From positions 26,524,075 to 26,588,074 of the forward strand of contig NC_026658.2 of the NCBI RefSeq assembly GCF_000004075.3: a DNA stretch of 64,000 bases, read 5' to 3'. Under the pieces are notes generated by a model. That model worked only from the letters and a program-made list of their open reading frames with translations, was not told the origin of the DNA and ran no database searches. Below, in pieces: positions 48,076-61,122 of the stretch (positions within the stretch are counted from its first letter, which is position 1; each line of letters starts with the position of its first letter). A program made the position numbers and the translations under genes. Source of the stretch: Cucumis sativus. Taxonomy: Eukaryota > Streptophyta > Magnoliopsida > Cucurbitales > Cucurbitaceae.

Positions 48076-49349
48076 AAAATAATATTTAAACAATATTGAT
48101 ATTCTGAATAAGAGCTCGGAGAAAGAAAGAAAAATAGAAAAAAGTAAATTTGAAAGAGGAGCTAAATAAATCTGTAAGAGATGATGAATAAATGACAAAG
48201 AACAAGGAAAAAGAAAAACAACAAATCGTTTGAAATATTAAAGGCAAATCATGAATTTATGAAAAATATTTTGCTGACTTCATATGCTTTTCATTTTTAT
48301 TACACGGGTGGTAAATATTTTGATGTTTTGTTGCATTTAAGAATGTTATAAAACCGAAAGTATAAACAATATGATAATCAATTTATTTTCAATCTTGTTG
48401 AACAACGAAGTTTAAATATTCAACTTGAACGTGTTAATTAGTGAACCCATTTCTATCACCATCAAACCTTGATTTGGATTATGTATATACAAAACTAATA
48501 ACACAATAAGTAAACGTGATGCTTGTAAATTTCATTTAAAACATCAAAGATTTTGAAACAAAATATATTTTATTTTCATTTTCATCAAAAGTGGAAATAC
48601 ACACTCATTGGGAACTTTTCAAAATGATCTATTATTGTGAAAACATACTAAGAACAAAATGTGACAAATTATGTTTGTAGGTTCAACGTTGAAACTAAAG
48701 GTGAATTGACATTTTAACTATATTAAAAATAAATCAACAAACATTAAAATAGTTAGTACCAAAAGGTCACTAAATGTGAAGAAATATAATATTATCAATA
48801 ACCGTGGTAATTTTTTTAATCATTAAATATGTATTTTTTTAAAAAATTATTTTGTTTTCATGATTTGTTTAAAATATCTATAAGATATACAAATACATCG
48901 ACACTCTCTCAAGACAAAGTGGTTAATATTTTATACTTAGATTGTATTTATGATTTATTTCAATGATGTTATCAACATGAGTGTAAATTAGATTTTGTAC
49001 TATCAACGTCGAAATAAAAAGTTAGATTTCGAGTTTTTTGAGTGGATGACTAAATCACAGAGTTGTTCATGCAAAACAATTCAGTATAGTGAAAAGTAAG
49101 CTTAAGCTAATGTCACAACACATCACTAGAGTAGTCGTAGAATAATGGAAGCTTTAATGGCAATATTCGTTTCAATTGAACTAGTGATTAAAATGAAAAC
49201 CGTGTTAGGGCTTCTCAACTATTTTGTGATGGATGAAACGTTTTTAGTTTGACGTAAACAAAATGTTAGCTTGGAATATTTTAGGATTGAATAATGGAGT
49301 GATATGAACAATATGGTAAAAAAAAAGGTGTTAGATCAAGACATTTACC

Positions 49350-49885
49350 ATGTGTGACGATGGGAAATCGAAAAATACGAGAACCTTATCTCAAACGTTA
49401 ATCGATAGGCTGGGAAAAAGCCACACACACTCAAAGCACTATCTCGCTAAAGCCCACCACCAAATTTCTACCTTCTTTGCCTTCACCACCATATGTTTTT
49501 CAAAACATTCCTCATCCACTCCAACCTCTTCAACTCTCTTTCACTCACCACTCTCTTCTTCTGGTATCTACAACTCTTCTAATTCCAACTCAAAGACGCT
49601 CTTCAATGTCATGTGGCATGCTCCAACAGGTAGCTCATTCCCACTGCTGATTACCCATTTTCTTGTTGTTAGGTTTTACCCTTTTCATTTGCTTCCATCA
49701 GCTTTTTGATTGTTTTATTATATACTTCTGTAATCACTTGTGGGAATTCCGTTTTGTTGGGTCAGATTGAGTTCTGGGTTTGAGAACAATCAAGATACTT
49801 GCAATTCTGCTGAACCCATTTGTGGCAATTTTTGTTTGATGGGTTTGGTTGGAGTTATTGATTGATTAGGTGAGGCAAGTCCCTC
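49350..49885 (+). promoter_or_regulatory. 5' leader of the IF-2 gene with a likely leader intron
   Basis: The stretch 49420-49600 is rich in C/T and CCA, as in plant leaders. A donor-like CAG|GTAGCT at 49629/49630 and an acceptor-like TTAG|GTGAGG at 49869/49870 suggest an intron at 49630-49869, placing only 16 leader bases before the start codon in the second exon. An open frame at 49350-49709 covers the leader but has no recognised product. The transcription start was not determined. Confidence 0.5.
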
Positions 49886-52800
49886 ATGCTAATTTTAGTT
49901 GGGAATATGCAAGGAACAGGAACAATGGCGTCTGTGGCTTCCCTGTTCAATTTGTCAGGTGTTGGAGTGGTAGGATCATCAGAGAAGCCTCGTTCACAAT
50001 TTCGTGGAGTTTGTTTATCGAGAAGAGGTTTTAAAGGAAGTAATAGATGGTATTATGTATCATTTCCTCTTTGTAAATATTCAGCAACAACAACTGATTT
50101 TGTTGCCGACCAAGGCAATGCCATCTCTGTTGATTCTAATTCTTACAGAAGAAGTAAAGAAGATGATAACACAGATTTTCTTCTCAAGCCAGCCCCAAAG
50201 CCAGTATTGAAAGCTGCAGAGTCTAAGCCCCTTGTAGGTTTGAATAAAGTGACATGGGAATCTCCGAAGACTAATGGGGATTCCAACAGTAACAGAAAAT
50301 TGTTAGATGATGAAGAAGAAAGAAGCAAGATGATTGAGTCTCTTGGAGAGGTACTGGAAAAGGCTGAAAAGCTAGAGACTCCGAAGTTGGGTAATAGGAA
50401 ACCAGGAAGAGGTGTAGATACGCCAACAACATCAAGCTTAGGCTCTAATTCGAAGCCAGTAAACTCAATGGCGAATCGAAAATATAAAACTTTAAAAAGT
50501 GTTTGGCGAAAGGGAGACACGGTTGCATCGGTGCAGAAGATTGTAGCAGAGCCATCCAAGCCTAAAGACGAAGTTGAAGCTAAACCAAGGGGAACTAGCA
50601 AGGTAGAGCCTCAATCACGGGCTGCTTTTCAACCCCCTCAACCACCCGTTAAACCACAACCAAAATTACAAGAAAAGCCTTTGGCTGCAACCCCACCTAT
50701 ATTAAAGAAACCAGTTGTTTTGAAGGATGTAGGGGCAGCAACAATGACAGCAGATGATGAAACTAATACAGCAGCAAAGACAAAAGAGAGAAAGCCAATT
50801 CTGATTGACAAATATGCTTCAAAGAAACCTGTAGTTGATCCTTTTATTTCTGATGCCATATTGGCACCAACAAAACCTGTAAAAGCCCCTCCTCCTGGAA
50901 AGTTCAAGGACGATTACCGCAAGAGGAGTGTTGCGTCAGGAGGTCCACGAAGGAAAATGGTTGGTGATGGTAAAGATGATGTTGAAATCCCAGATGATGT
51001 TTCCATTCCTAGTGTGAGTACAGCACGAAAAGGAAGGAAATGGAGCAAGGCAAGTCGGAAGGCAGCAAGAATCCAGGCTTCCAAAGATGCTGCCCCTGTG
51101 AAAGTTGAAATTCTAGAAGTTGAAGAAAGTGGTATGTTACTTGAGGAATTGGCATACAATTTGGCCATCAGTGAAGGTGAAATCCTTGGGTATTTATATT
51201 CAAAGGGGATTAAGCCTGATGGTGTGCAAACTTTAGATAAAGATATTGTGAAGATGATATGCAAAGAGTATGATGTGGAGACCATAGACATTGATCCGGT
51301 TAAAGTTGAAGAGTTGGCTAAAAAGAGGGATATTTTTGATGAAGAAGATCTGGATAAACTTCAAAGCAGGCCTCCAGTCATCACCATTATGGGACATGTT
51401 GATCATGGCAAGGTATCATGATGGTTTCATTCTCTCTTTAGTCTTGGTGGTTTTAACTTTCCATTCTAAAATTTAAAAACTAAGGCTTCTGTTTGGTAAC
51501 TATTTTGTTTTTGGCTTTTGGTTTTTAAAAATTAAGTCTATTTTCTCCTCAGTTCTTAGTTCTTACTATGACTTGCATCTGGTTGAATTATTAGCCAAAT
51601 TTAAAAAACAAAAACAAGTTTTCTAAAAGCTACTCTTGTAAGTTTTAAACCATTTGTAAAAAATAGATAACAAATGAAGAAATTTGGAAGTGTAAGTAGT
51701 GTCTACAAGCTTAATTTTCAAAAACAGAAACTACCAAACGAGGTCTAAGCTTTGACATTTTTCCCACTTTTATTTATTTATTTTTAAATTTGAAATCTAA
51801 TGAATATTATTTTTCTCTTCTCTTGACAGACTACACTTTTGGACTACATCCGCAGGAGCAAGGTAATTGTCCTAGCGTAATATTCTTTCTTGATGCTTTC
51901 CCATTCTGGAATAGACTTATGAAGTCCTAAAGAATTAGTTATTGAGTAGAGTTGGTCCCTATTTTTCTTATTTTTCTCTTGTTGTCAAGTGATCAGCCGT
52001 CTTCTTTCTTATTTTTCGTGGATTACTTGTTGGGAGGTTTTGGGGGTAGGGAACGAGGATGACTGCACTAAGAAAATTATCAATATAAAGAATATATTAG
52101 CTAAATTCGTGACTTTTTCAATCTTTTGCTAATGATTTTGGTATTTTAGTTATGTCATCTCTAAAATTCAAGTGCTACTCATCCATAGGTAGCTGCATCA
52201 GAAGCTGGTGGGATTACTCAAGGAATTGGTGCTTATAGGGTGTTGGTACCACTTGATGGCAAGTTGCAGCCGTGTGTGTTCCTTGATACTCCAGGGCATG
52301 AAGTATGTACTTGCACAATCCATACGTTACCCGTGTCTTGTCTTTCTAAAGTGTGGCATTTCTACGCTATTTTGTATTTTCTGCCTTTTTTTATGTATTC
52401 ACTGTCATTAGATGAAATTTTAGGCAACTTGTTATCCGTTGCATTTTTTTTTGTGGCGTAATTTTCTCGGACAGGAACTGTGATTACGTGTTAGATGATG
52501 TATAATGTCCATACCTGTAGGCGTTTGGAGCCATGAGAGCTCGTGGTGCTCGGGTAACAGACATTGCCATCATTGTGGTGGCTGCTGATGATGGAATCCG
52601 GCCACAGACAAACGAGGCTATAGCTCATGCCAGAGCGGCTGGAGTACCGATAGTGATTGCGATAAATAAGGCATGTCAGCAGTAAAAACATCTCTTCTAA
52701 TATCTCCACTCTACAATTGTGTAGAAATGTTTATAGCCAAGAGAAAAAGGGTCATGGTATAAGCATGTTGTATGCCCTAGTAAAAGCATATAAGTGAAAT

Positions 52801-55800
52801 TATTGACTGATTTCTCATTTCCTCCATATTTTTTCAGATTGACAAAGATGGTGCTAATGCAGATAGAGTGATGCAAGAGCTTTCCTCTATTGGTTTAATG
52901 CCAGAAGACTGGGGCGGTGACATCCCTATGGTGCAGGTAAATATCTCTCAAACGAAGAAATTTTCCTTGCATATCTCAATGATTTTATCTATTTGCAAAC
53001 TTACCCTTAACATTTTCCAACAGATTAGTGCTCTTAAAGGGCTGAATGTGGATGATCTGTTGGAAACAGTGATGCTTCTTGCTGAGGTAAGTGAAATGTT
53101 ATTATTTATATGATTTTGGTTTTAGTATTTTAACATCTTAAAATAATCCAATTGTGATTTCTCTGGCTGTTCTCATCATGACTGATATCATGATATTTAT
53201 GGGAAACTTCAATTCCTTCCCAATATCTCATATACATGCTTTTCTGTGGTCATCTTTGTAGTATCATGCATGTGTGATTAGTATAGATACAGGGTACAAA
53301 AATATGCTTGCATTTGTTTTTTTTAACTTAAACTATGGGAATGATGTTAATTTTTTGCTTCATGTGGGAACATTTGTCATGCGTTTTTCTTTCAGACAAG
53401 AGTTTGTCATGCGTTGCTTGACTGTCAGTTTTCGTAATTACTGAGTTCACAGCTAAGAACTCAATTTTATGTAATTTTAGATTTTCATTTTTCATGCAAT
53501 GTTGTATCAATGAGTGCTTCGAATCGAAAATTATCTATATATTTGTGTTCGCAACATAAGATGTGAACTTGATATCATATTGTGCCTTGCTGATTTTATG
53601 GAGCCTAATAATAATTTAACAAGCTGATCATAAATCTAATTCCATTATCACCATGGCCAGGTGCACTTTTTCTAGTTGAAGTGCTATATTTATTGCCCTG
53701 CCTTTGGTAGCTTACAGCTTCAATTCACCTCACCTTATCGTTTGATGAATTCTCTTGCAGCATTTGGAAAGCATATGTTTAGATTAATCTCCTGCTGTTT
53801 ATTCCCTGCTCTCATAAACTTTTCCCGTATGTTGTCTAATTTGGTCAATTTTAGTTGCAAGAATTGAAGGCTAATCCCGATAGAAGTGCGAAAGGGACTG
53901 TCATTGAGGCAGGTCTTGACAAATCAAAAGGACCATTTGCTACATTTATTGTACAGAATGGAACCCTTAAAAGGGGAGACGTTGTAGTATGTGGAGAGGC
54001 CTTTGGGAAGGTAGGTGCTTTTGAATTTTAATATTCAAAACTGCTTTTTGCTTATACATTTTTTTTATTATGTGGCACAAATTTTTTTAAAGCTAATCTG
54101 CATTCATTTAATTATGTTTTTTTTGTTGTGATTGGCGATGTCAACCATTTCTAAGGAGTTAGTATGCCTGTGTACCTATGTAGGTTAGAGCTTTATTTGA
54201 TGACAGCGGGAAACGAGTTGATGAAGCTGGACCTTCTTTACCAGTACAGGTTTGTGGATTGTTACTTCTTGCTTTTCTATAATTTCATTTTTTTTTTCCA
54301 ATTTACTGACTTTATGGAAATAAATAAAAGAAGCTTACTCACCTCCATCTCTCAGGGAAGTACCATTAATTTTTCTCCTTTTCCTGGAAATAACAAGCTG
54401 ATCTTTCCCACGTTTACATGTACATAAAACATTGTGTTTGCATATATTTTGATTTTATTTAAATCCGCAAGAATAATGGGTGGGAATTTAATTGTGGTTT
54501 TTGTTTATGTTAAAGCATTTTTAAGCCGCCATAAATAGTATTAATCTATATATATTCCTTTATAAGAACTTCCTGTTGTGCTAATAATCTAATTCAGTGG
54601 GTTCCTGGTATTCAATCTGTCTGCAGGTCATTGGGTTAAATATTGTGCCAATTGCCGGTGATGTATTTGAGGTTGTTGATTCCCTTGATACTGCTCGTGA
54701 AAAGGCAGAATTACGTGCTGAGGCCTTGTGGTCACAGCGAATATCGGATAAGGCTGGAGATGGGAAGGTTACCCTTTCTTCTTTAGCTTCAGCAGTTTCA
54801 TCAGGAAAGCAGTCTGGGTTAGACTTACACCAACTGAACATAATTATGAAGGTCGATGTTCAGGTACATTGAGGATTCTTGATACTCCTAATTATTTTCT
54901 GGTTTCTAGATTAATCTGTATTTAGTTTAAACATTTTCTCTTGTTGGTTAAAATTAGCTCTATCTTGAGGAGTGAGCCTTTTGGATTTCTAGACTAAATG
55001 TTCTATCTTGATGGATGAGCCATTTGGGTCTCTAGACTATCATTGTTAGAAAAGCTATTATGACTCTGGTCTATAAGAACTTGATTAGTATTAGTGTAAA
55101 CTGTTGTATTATTGCTTTCACAGCAATAGTTTCTGTATTATTCAGAGATCAAAAGTTGTCAACATTAAGTTTAAAACAATGTTCAATTTATAGACTACGG
55201 TGATGCATATCAAGGTTTCTGGGAATGCTTTGAAGGTGTCATAAAGATTAATATCAGAATATGAAGTTGTAAAAAGAAAAGAGACAAATATGTCCAATGA
55301 CAGGATTTGTGCTTTCAGTTTGTTTCCCTTCATGACGTCTTTAATCTTAGGATCCTTGAGTTTCATTCAAAAGTCGTTAAAACTGTCGTTAGAATAATGC
55401 TAAAATTTTAGTTTTCTTGCACCTGTGGTATTTTATTCTGTTAGTTTGAAAGCATTCAATATCATAAGTTTAATGAATCACATTGAAGCTTATTTATTTA
55501 TTTTTATTATTTATACGTGTATTATTGATAATGTCCAGGGATCAATTGAGGCTATTAGACAAGCCCTTCAGGTGCTCCCGCAAGAAAATGTCTCTTTGAA
55601 GTTTCTTTTACAAGCAACTGGCGATGTGAGCTCCAGTGATATTGATCTTGCAGTTGCAAGCAAAGCCATAGTTTTAGGGTTTAATGTTAAAGCACCAGGT
55701 TCTGTCAAGAGTTATGCAGAAAATAAAGGCGTCGAGATCAGGCTCTATAGAGTTATCTACGAGCTTATTGATGATGTTCGGAATGCAATGGAAGGACTCC

Positions 55801-57181
55801 TAGAACCTGTAGAGGTCAGTACTTAAAAGTCTTGCATTTCCAAGCTTTATCGACATAATACCCTAGTTTGTGAAGCGATTTTCATTTTGATTGTTATTTA
55901 CAAGAGATATTCATCCTCGGATATGCCTTAATCCTTAAGATCTGCGATTTGGTTTGCTGCATTTTAAGGCCTTGCACATTCACTTCAAAGCCATTTTCCA
56001 TATTCGATGTTTAATGTGATTATTTGACAATGTATTTATTTATCATTAAAAAAAATACATGAAAGCTCCTGAAATTTTCTTTTAACTTTTATACTCTTCC
56101 TGTCAATCTATGTGATTATGGTATGCTTATACTGTTTCAAATTTTATTGCCTCACTCTGTCCATTGTGTAACAAATGATGTTCTCTGATTTTGCTTTTTG
56201 GTCTTAGTTTCTTTCTAATTTCAATGGCTAAAGATGTATAGCTGAAAATTTTCATGTCTTTAATAGGAAAAAGTACCAATAGGGTCAGCAGAAGTCCGTG
56301 CAGTATTCAGTAGTGGCAGTGGTCTTGTTGCTGGATGCATGGTAGTAGAAGGAAAATTGGTAAAGGGCTGTGGCATTCAGGTTCTGCGAAAGGGTAAAAT
56401 TGCATATACTGGCCAACTTGATTCACTACGTCGGGTTAAAGAAATCGTGAAAGAGGTATGTAATACTCCGTGCACAAGTTTTTGTGTAATTAAGGGAGGG
56501 AAGGTTGTAAGAATTCCATCCCCAATCCAGTTATAAAGAACTCTCTTCAATCTATCTGACTAAAAAAATTAAGTGCAGCAAAAATGTTCAGATGAAAGGC
56601 ACCATATAAGAACTTCTTTTTGTATCTCAGCAACAATACCCAGTTTACTCTTCAAAAATCCTACATCACTTGGGCCAAGCTCTACTACAGTCATTGATGT
56701 TTTATGTTTACCCATACATGATGTGATTATAGCACCAATGGTGGTTAAAAGTCTAGTGTCGTTAGGTTGAATGGTTTTCTTTTCCCTTTTCTCATTCTGT
56801 TTTTGGCTCGGGTATCGACCTCTGAGCTAACTACCAACCAATTGCTGCTAAGTCATCACCATAACGCCTCATGTCAACTTCTCGTTTGACGTGCTGGGTC
56901 TCATTCAGAAAGATGTTTGTTATGAAATTGATTAATATTAGGTGTTTAAGTGCAAGTTCATCTGATATTCCTTACTATGTTTTTCCCCTTGTTCACAAAG
57001 AGAATGCACTTTTCTATAGGTAAATGCTGGCTTAGAGTGTGGAGTTGGAATGGAGGACTACGATGATTGGGAGGTGGGGGATGCAATAGAGGCATTTGAC
57101 ACAGTTCAAAAGAAGCGGACACTAGAAGAGGCCTCGGCTTCAATGGCAACTGCGTTGGAGAAAGCTGGAATTGACTTGTAA
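49886..57181 (+). CDS. FUG1-like: translation initiation factor IF-2, chloroplastic (FUG1 type)
   Basis: Twelve coding exons: 49886-51412, 51830-51862, 52189-52302, 52521-52670, 52838-52936, 53024-53086, 53855-54010, 54184-54249, 54627-54863, 55539-55814, 56267-56455 and 57020-57181, giving 1023 aa. The start MLILVGNM aligns with the N-terminus of Arabidopsis FUG1 (about 1026 aa). A Ser-rich transit peptide and a long Pro/Lys-rich linker precede the IF2_N region (about 410-490). The GTPase motifs are G1 GHVDHGKT (503-510), G2 GGITQ (526-530), G3 DTPGH (553-557), G4 NKID (607-610) and G5 SALK (643-646). Domains II to IV follow. The protein brings initiator tRNA to the 30S subunit in plastids. 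The intron after 52670 starts with GC, not GT. A downstream ATG (49925) is a less likely start. Confidence 0.96.
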
Positions 57182-58091
57182 AGAACCCCTAGACCATCCC
57201 TGTTTTGATAATGAAATGACAATGCCTTCTGCAATGCTTTGGCTGCCATTTTTTTGTCCAGCCAATGTTCTGACGATTCTGAGGGCGTGTTATTGTTTTG
57301 TGAATCACTTGAGGAGCAGGGTAGCGCCGAGGAACTGCAATTTTAACCACCTGCTGGTTGGGCTGTAAATAGTCAATACGTGTATTAGATCTCCAATTCT
57401 TATTGTAAAGAGGAAAACTGTTTTTTGATTCTGAATGCTCGAGTGTTCGAACAGGGAACACTGCATGATAATGGAAGGAATTTCAACAAAATTTTAATGA
57501 TGCTCTAAATTTGCATCATTTTACTCCATATTGAATTTGTAACCTTGAATGATTGGCATATTCACTCAAACACATTCCAACGGTGCAGACTGATTCTCTT
57601 TTAAGAAAATCTGTCTACAAGATATGAATCAACTTTCTTCTGATTTTATAGAACAAATAGGAAATGAGATAAAAGAGGTGGAAAAGGCAAATAATGTATA
57701 TATATGTATGTGTTATACACACGTGGTTGTTTTCAAATATACGAACATGAATCAAAATATTTAGATTATAAATTTTGCATTGAACTTTATGATAGAATCT
57801 AAATATTTGCATTGAACTTTATGATAGAACTCATATTTGATATTAAGGTAAAACTTTATTGATAATGTTTAGTAACTGTATTATAATTAATGGAATTGAC
57901 AAAAGAATTGAGAATACCTCACTTTGTACCTTGCTCCTTTGTTATCTTGTCTCACAAATATGCACATAAGCCTACTCTCCTTCTGGTTAGATTTCTCTCT
58001 TCCCATCCCTCTTTCTTATTGTTTATTTATACTAACAATATTAACTTTCAACTACTTGATACAACTGACTTTTAATTGCCCGATTAACAGA
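57182..58091. other. 3' flank of the IF-2 gene and Gypsy downstream sequence
   Basis: 57182 to about 57480 is probably the IF-2 3' untranslated region (AATAAA not clearly seen). A partial direct repeat with GCATTGAACTTTATGATAGA lies at 57778 and 57810. The sequence 57860-58091, read on the - strand, directly follows the Gypsy stop codon and probably belongs to its 3' non-coding region or LTR. LTR boundaries could not be fixed. Confidence 0.4.
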
Positions 58092-59178
58092 CTAACTTTT
58101 TTTCTTTCTCCTACTATATTGGTGTATGGTAGAGGGTCTATCATTACACTCCTCTATATTCACCTTGTCCTCAAGGTGAAACTGGGGATAACGCTGCTGT
58201 ATTTCATCATAATCTTCCCATGTGGCCTCGTGTTTAGGTAGTCCCTTCCACTGAATTAATACCTTCCAGCTGTTGCCCTTCTTTTTAAGATAGCCACATG
58301 ACTCTTTAGGTTCTGCCTGCCACTTGTGATTGTCCGTCAGATAGATCATATCGGTCTGTATCTGTTGGCATTCTCCTTTTGATGTCTTTAGTTGGGAGAC
58401 ATGGAAGACAAGATGTATGGTTGTTGTATCTGGGAGCCTTAGTTTATATGCCACAAGTCCGATTTGTTCTAGCACCTCGTATGGACCGAAAAACTTTGGT
58501 GACAACTTCTCATTTCTCTTCTTCCATAGTGATGTTTGTCTGTATGGTCTTAGCTTTAAAAACACCATTTCTCCCACCTTGTATTCCACTTCTTTGCATT
58601 TAGAATCAACATTTTTCTTCATCTTTTCTTATGCCACCTTAAGGTGTTCTTTCATCGCACCTAAGGCAGTGCCTCTTTCCTTTAGTTGCTCATCTAAGGT
58701 CGAGTTAGGGGTCTCATGATCTCCATAAGAGATCAAGGGGGGTGGTAGTCGCCCGTAGACTGCCTAAAACAGTGTTGCCCTTAGAGATTTTTGGTATGTG
58801 GTATTGTACCAGTATTTTGTCCAATGTATCCACTCAACCCACTCCTTTGATCTTTCCTCGTAAAAGAAATGTAAGAAGGTCTCCACTCCTCTATTAACGA
58901 CTTTCGTTTGACCATTTGATTGAAGATGATATGCTGTGCTTCGATTTAACTTTGTTTCTACCATCTTGAACAATTCTTTCCAAAAGTTGCTTAGGAAAAT
59001 TTTGTCACAATTGGATATAGAGCTGGGGTATCCATGTAGTCGAACTATCTCTTTCACAAATAATTCTGCTATCGTCCTGGCTGTATATGGGTGTTTGATC
59101 GATAGAAAGTGTCCGTATTTGCTCAAACGGTCTACTACCACAAGGATGACTTCAAACCCCTTTGATTTAGATAGTCCT
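58092..59178 (-). mobile_element. Ty3/Gypsy chromovirus pol 3' end (integrase plus chromodomain), decayed
   Basis: On the - strand, 59178 down to 58764 encodes part of the integrase core, including VVVDRLSKYGHF, AELFVKEIVRLHGYP and NRSTAYHLQSNGQT. From 58622 to 58092 come the integrase C-terminus (FGPYEVLEQIG, LPDTTTIHLVFHVSQLK) and a chromodomain-like end (LIQWKGLPKHEATWEDYDEI). Two in-frame stop codons interrupt the stretch, near 58763 and 58635. The upstream part is cut off abruptly at 59178, where an unrelated LTR begins. A chromodomain after integrase marks the chromovirus group of plant Gypsy elements. Confidence 0.88.
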
Positions 59179-61122
59179 TGATAGAACTAAGACATGCACA
59201 ACGGAAAAAGGAATCGAATTTCTACCCTAATTGCCACAATTAACATGTAACCCTAAACTAATCAAGTTAGGGTTTTAGGAAATATTGCCTTTGAAGCTTT
59301 CAAAAAACTTTGATACCTTCTTGTCAATTCAAACCGAGACCACCACTAGTACTCAACTACTATCCTCTTGGACAAAGAACTGGGTTGTGCGACCCAATTT
59401 GGTGTAGAAAGAAATGGAGATAAAATGGGATTGGAAGGTAGAAATTTTTTTCTTTTGTTGAGATGTTGGAGGATAATAAAAAAGGCAAAAGTCTTCAACC
59501 ATTTGAAAACTCCCCTATTTATAACCTAATTACATGCAAAAATGCATGTAATTAATTTGCCAAATCTCAACACCTAATGTTCAACTAATTATTAGTGGAA
59601 CTTAGTGGGCTAGGTGTCTACATCTCATATAGCCACATATCCCATTAAGAGTTAGTGGGATTATCCAACAAAATGTTGGATTTTTCCACTAACTTACTCC
59701 AAGGGTAAAATGGTCATTAGATATTTCAAGTCAAAAGTCAAACTTTGACTTTTCTTAGTCAAAAGTCAATATTTTGACTTTTTACCATTTTGTCCGTCTT
59801 GACTAATTCCAACCTCCCGAGCATGAATCCGCATTCATTTTTCCAAAATTCAAATCACATTTGAATATAAGGCCGGTCAAAGTTTGACTTTTCAAAATCA
59901 AAAGTCAACATTTTGACTTTTTACTATTTTTGACCAATTCCATCAATTCCGAGCTTCTTAGTATGAATCCGCATTCATACTTATAGTTTGTAAAACATAA
60001 AACTCTATTTCTAATTAGAAGACCGATGACTATATCACTATATTTGTCGGTTTCTCTTTCTTCTCCCAATTCGAACAATTCAACTTATTTCATCACACTG
60101 TTCTAAGTTTAATCCATATGAGCTAGCAGGGGAACCTAATGGACCTATAGATCATGGACTCCAACGATTCAAGATTAACTAGCTAAACTCTTTTAGACCG
60201 AGTTAATCAACATTCGTTAACTAACGGGTCATTCCACTAAAGTCTCGTAGTTGCACTCCCCTCACTATAGATATATTTGTGTCCATTTGATAAAACCATA
60301 ATCAGTAAGTTAATCCTTCACAGGTTGCTTGTAACCTTGGCTGGGTCAAAATACCGTTTTACCCCCAAGATTACATCTTGCTCCTTAAGTCCCACTAATC
60401 CACTATTGAACAATTGGTTTAAGGTTCAACCTATAAACTTAATCCCTCTCGGGCCAATGAGAGGGTGAGGCCCCTTGTTCAACTTGGATTCAGTGCTTAA
60501 GAGAACAACCTATCTACTAACCCTAAAGCGGGTAGGAGTGAATTCCACCTTGTACCCTATGCTCTCAACTATCCACCCGATCTTACCCCTGAAATGGGAG
60601 GCTTATTAGGCCAACGCTGATGGGCTGCCCTCACCTATGTAGATCTGAGGATAATCTCGTGTGAACAGGAGTTCATAGTTAACTCAGGATTAAGATTAAG
60701 TTACCTAGGTCATCAATAATCGAGATAATCAGTTTTAAACAGTAAACAGTGTTATAACGTAAAAAAAAAAGACTAATTCATGGTTCAGTCTTATGTAAAC
60801 ACTTTACATAGGATGCCCCCACTTTCATGTCTCTACATGAACGATTCAGGATCACCTCGTTTGTACTACAAAGTGGGCCGCATCCATAGTTTCTCTAAAT
60901 AAGGCGCCCAACCTTTATTCATATACTATAGACTATTTAGGCTATATATACTCGAACTTGATCCACGTTTATGTTTACACATAAAGTTCAAGTTTATTCA
61001 AAAAATAGCCTTGAAACTTGATTTATTGGATTTAGGAGTATAATATTTAATTTCTCAATAACAACTTTATTGAAATAGAATATGATTACAAACTACGAGT
61101 TTTAGGACAAAAAATTCCAACA
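59179..61122 (-). mobile_element. LTR of a retrotransposon, ~1.94 kb, no coding
   Basis: Read on the - strand it starts TGTTGGAATTTTTTGTCCTA (61122) and ends CCGTTGTGCATG, then TCTTAGTTCTATCA (59179), so it has TG...CA ends. Its first ~100 and last ~30 bases clearly resemble those of the solo LTR at 28967-29818, but it is over twice as long. No protein frame of note is present. The 5 bp outside differ: GTCCT on the left and CGCAT on the right. Left of it is Gypsy pol, right of it a LINE, so it is either a junction left by recombination or a truncated element. Confidence 0.75.

Larger units (their letters stand above)
33600..49340. other. 15.7-kb gene-poor, repeat-rich region
   Basis: No host gene was recognised on either strand. 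The region is AT-rich and holds the separately listed tandem repeats, a duplicated ORF of unknown origin (36504-37034), a broken PIF/Harbinger fragment (45360-45715) and Harbinger-like end motifs (46740-46875). The bulk of 34030-36500, 37040-38100, 41300-45300, 45720-46740 and 48070-49340 shows only low-complexity sequence and short random frames. Confidence 0.6.

Noticed and set aside
49350..49709. A 119-codon frame before the IF-2 gene
   Set aside because: It covers the presumed leader and leader intron of IF-2. The Ser/Thr/His-rich peptide reflects the C/T-rich leader.
50143..51291. Long - strand frames opposite the first IF-2 exon
   Set aside because: They are shadows of the long coding exon. 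They have no start context or family similarity.
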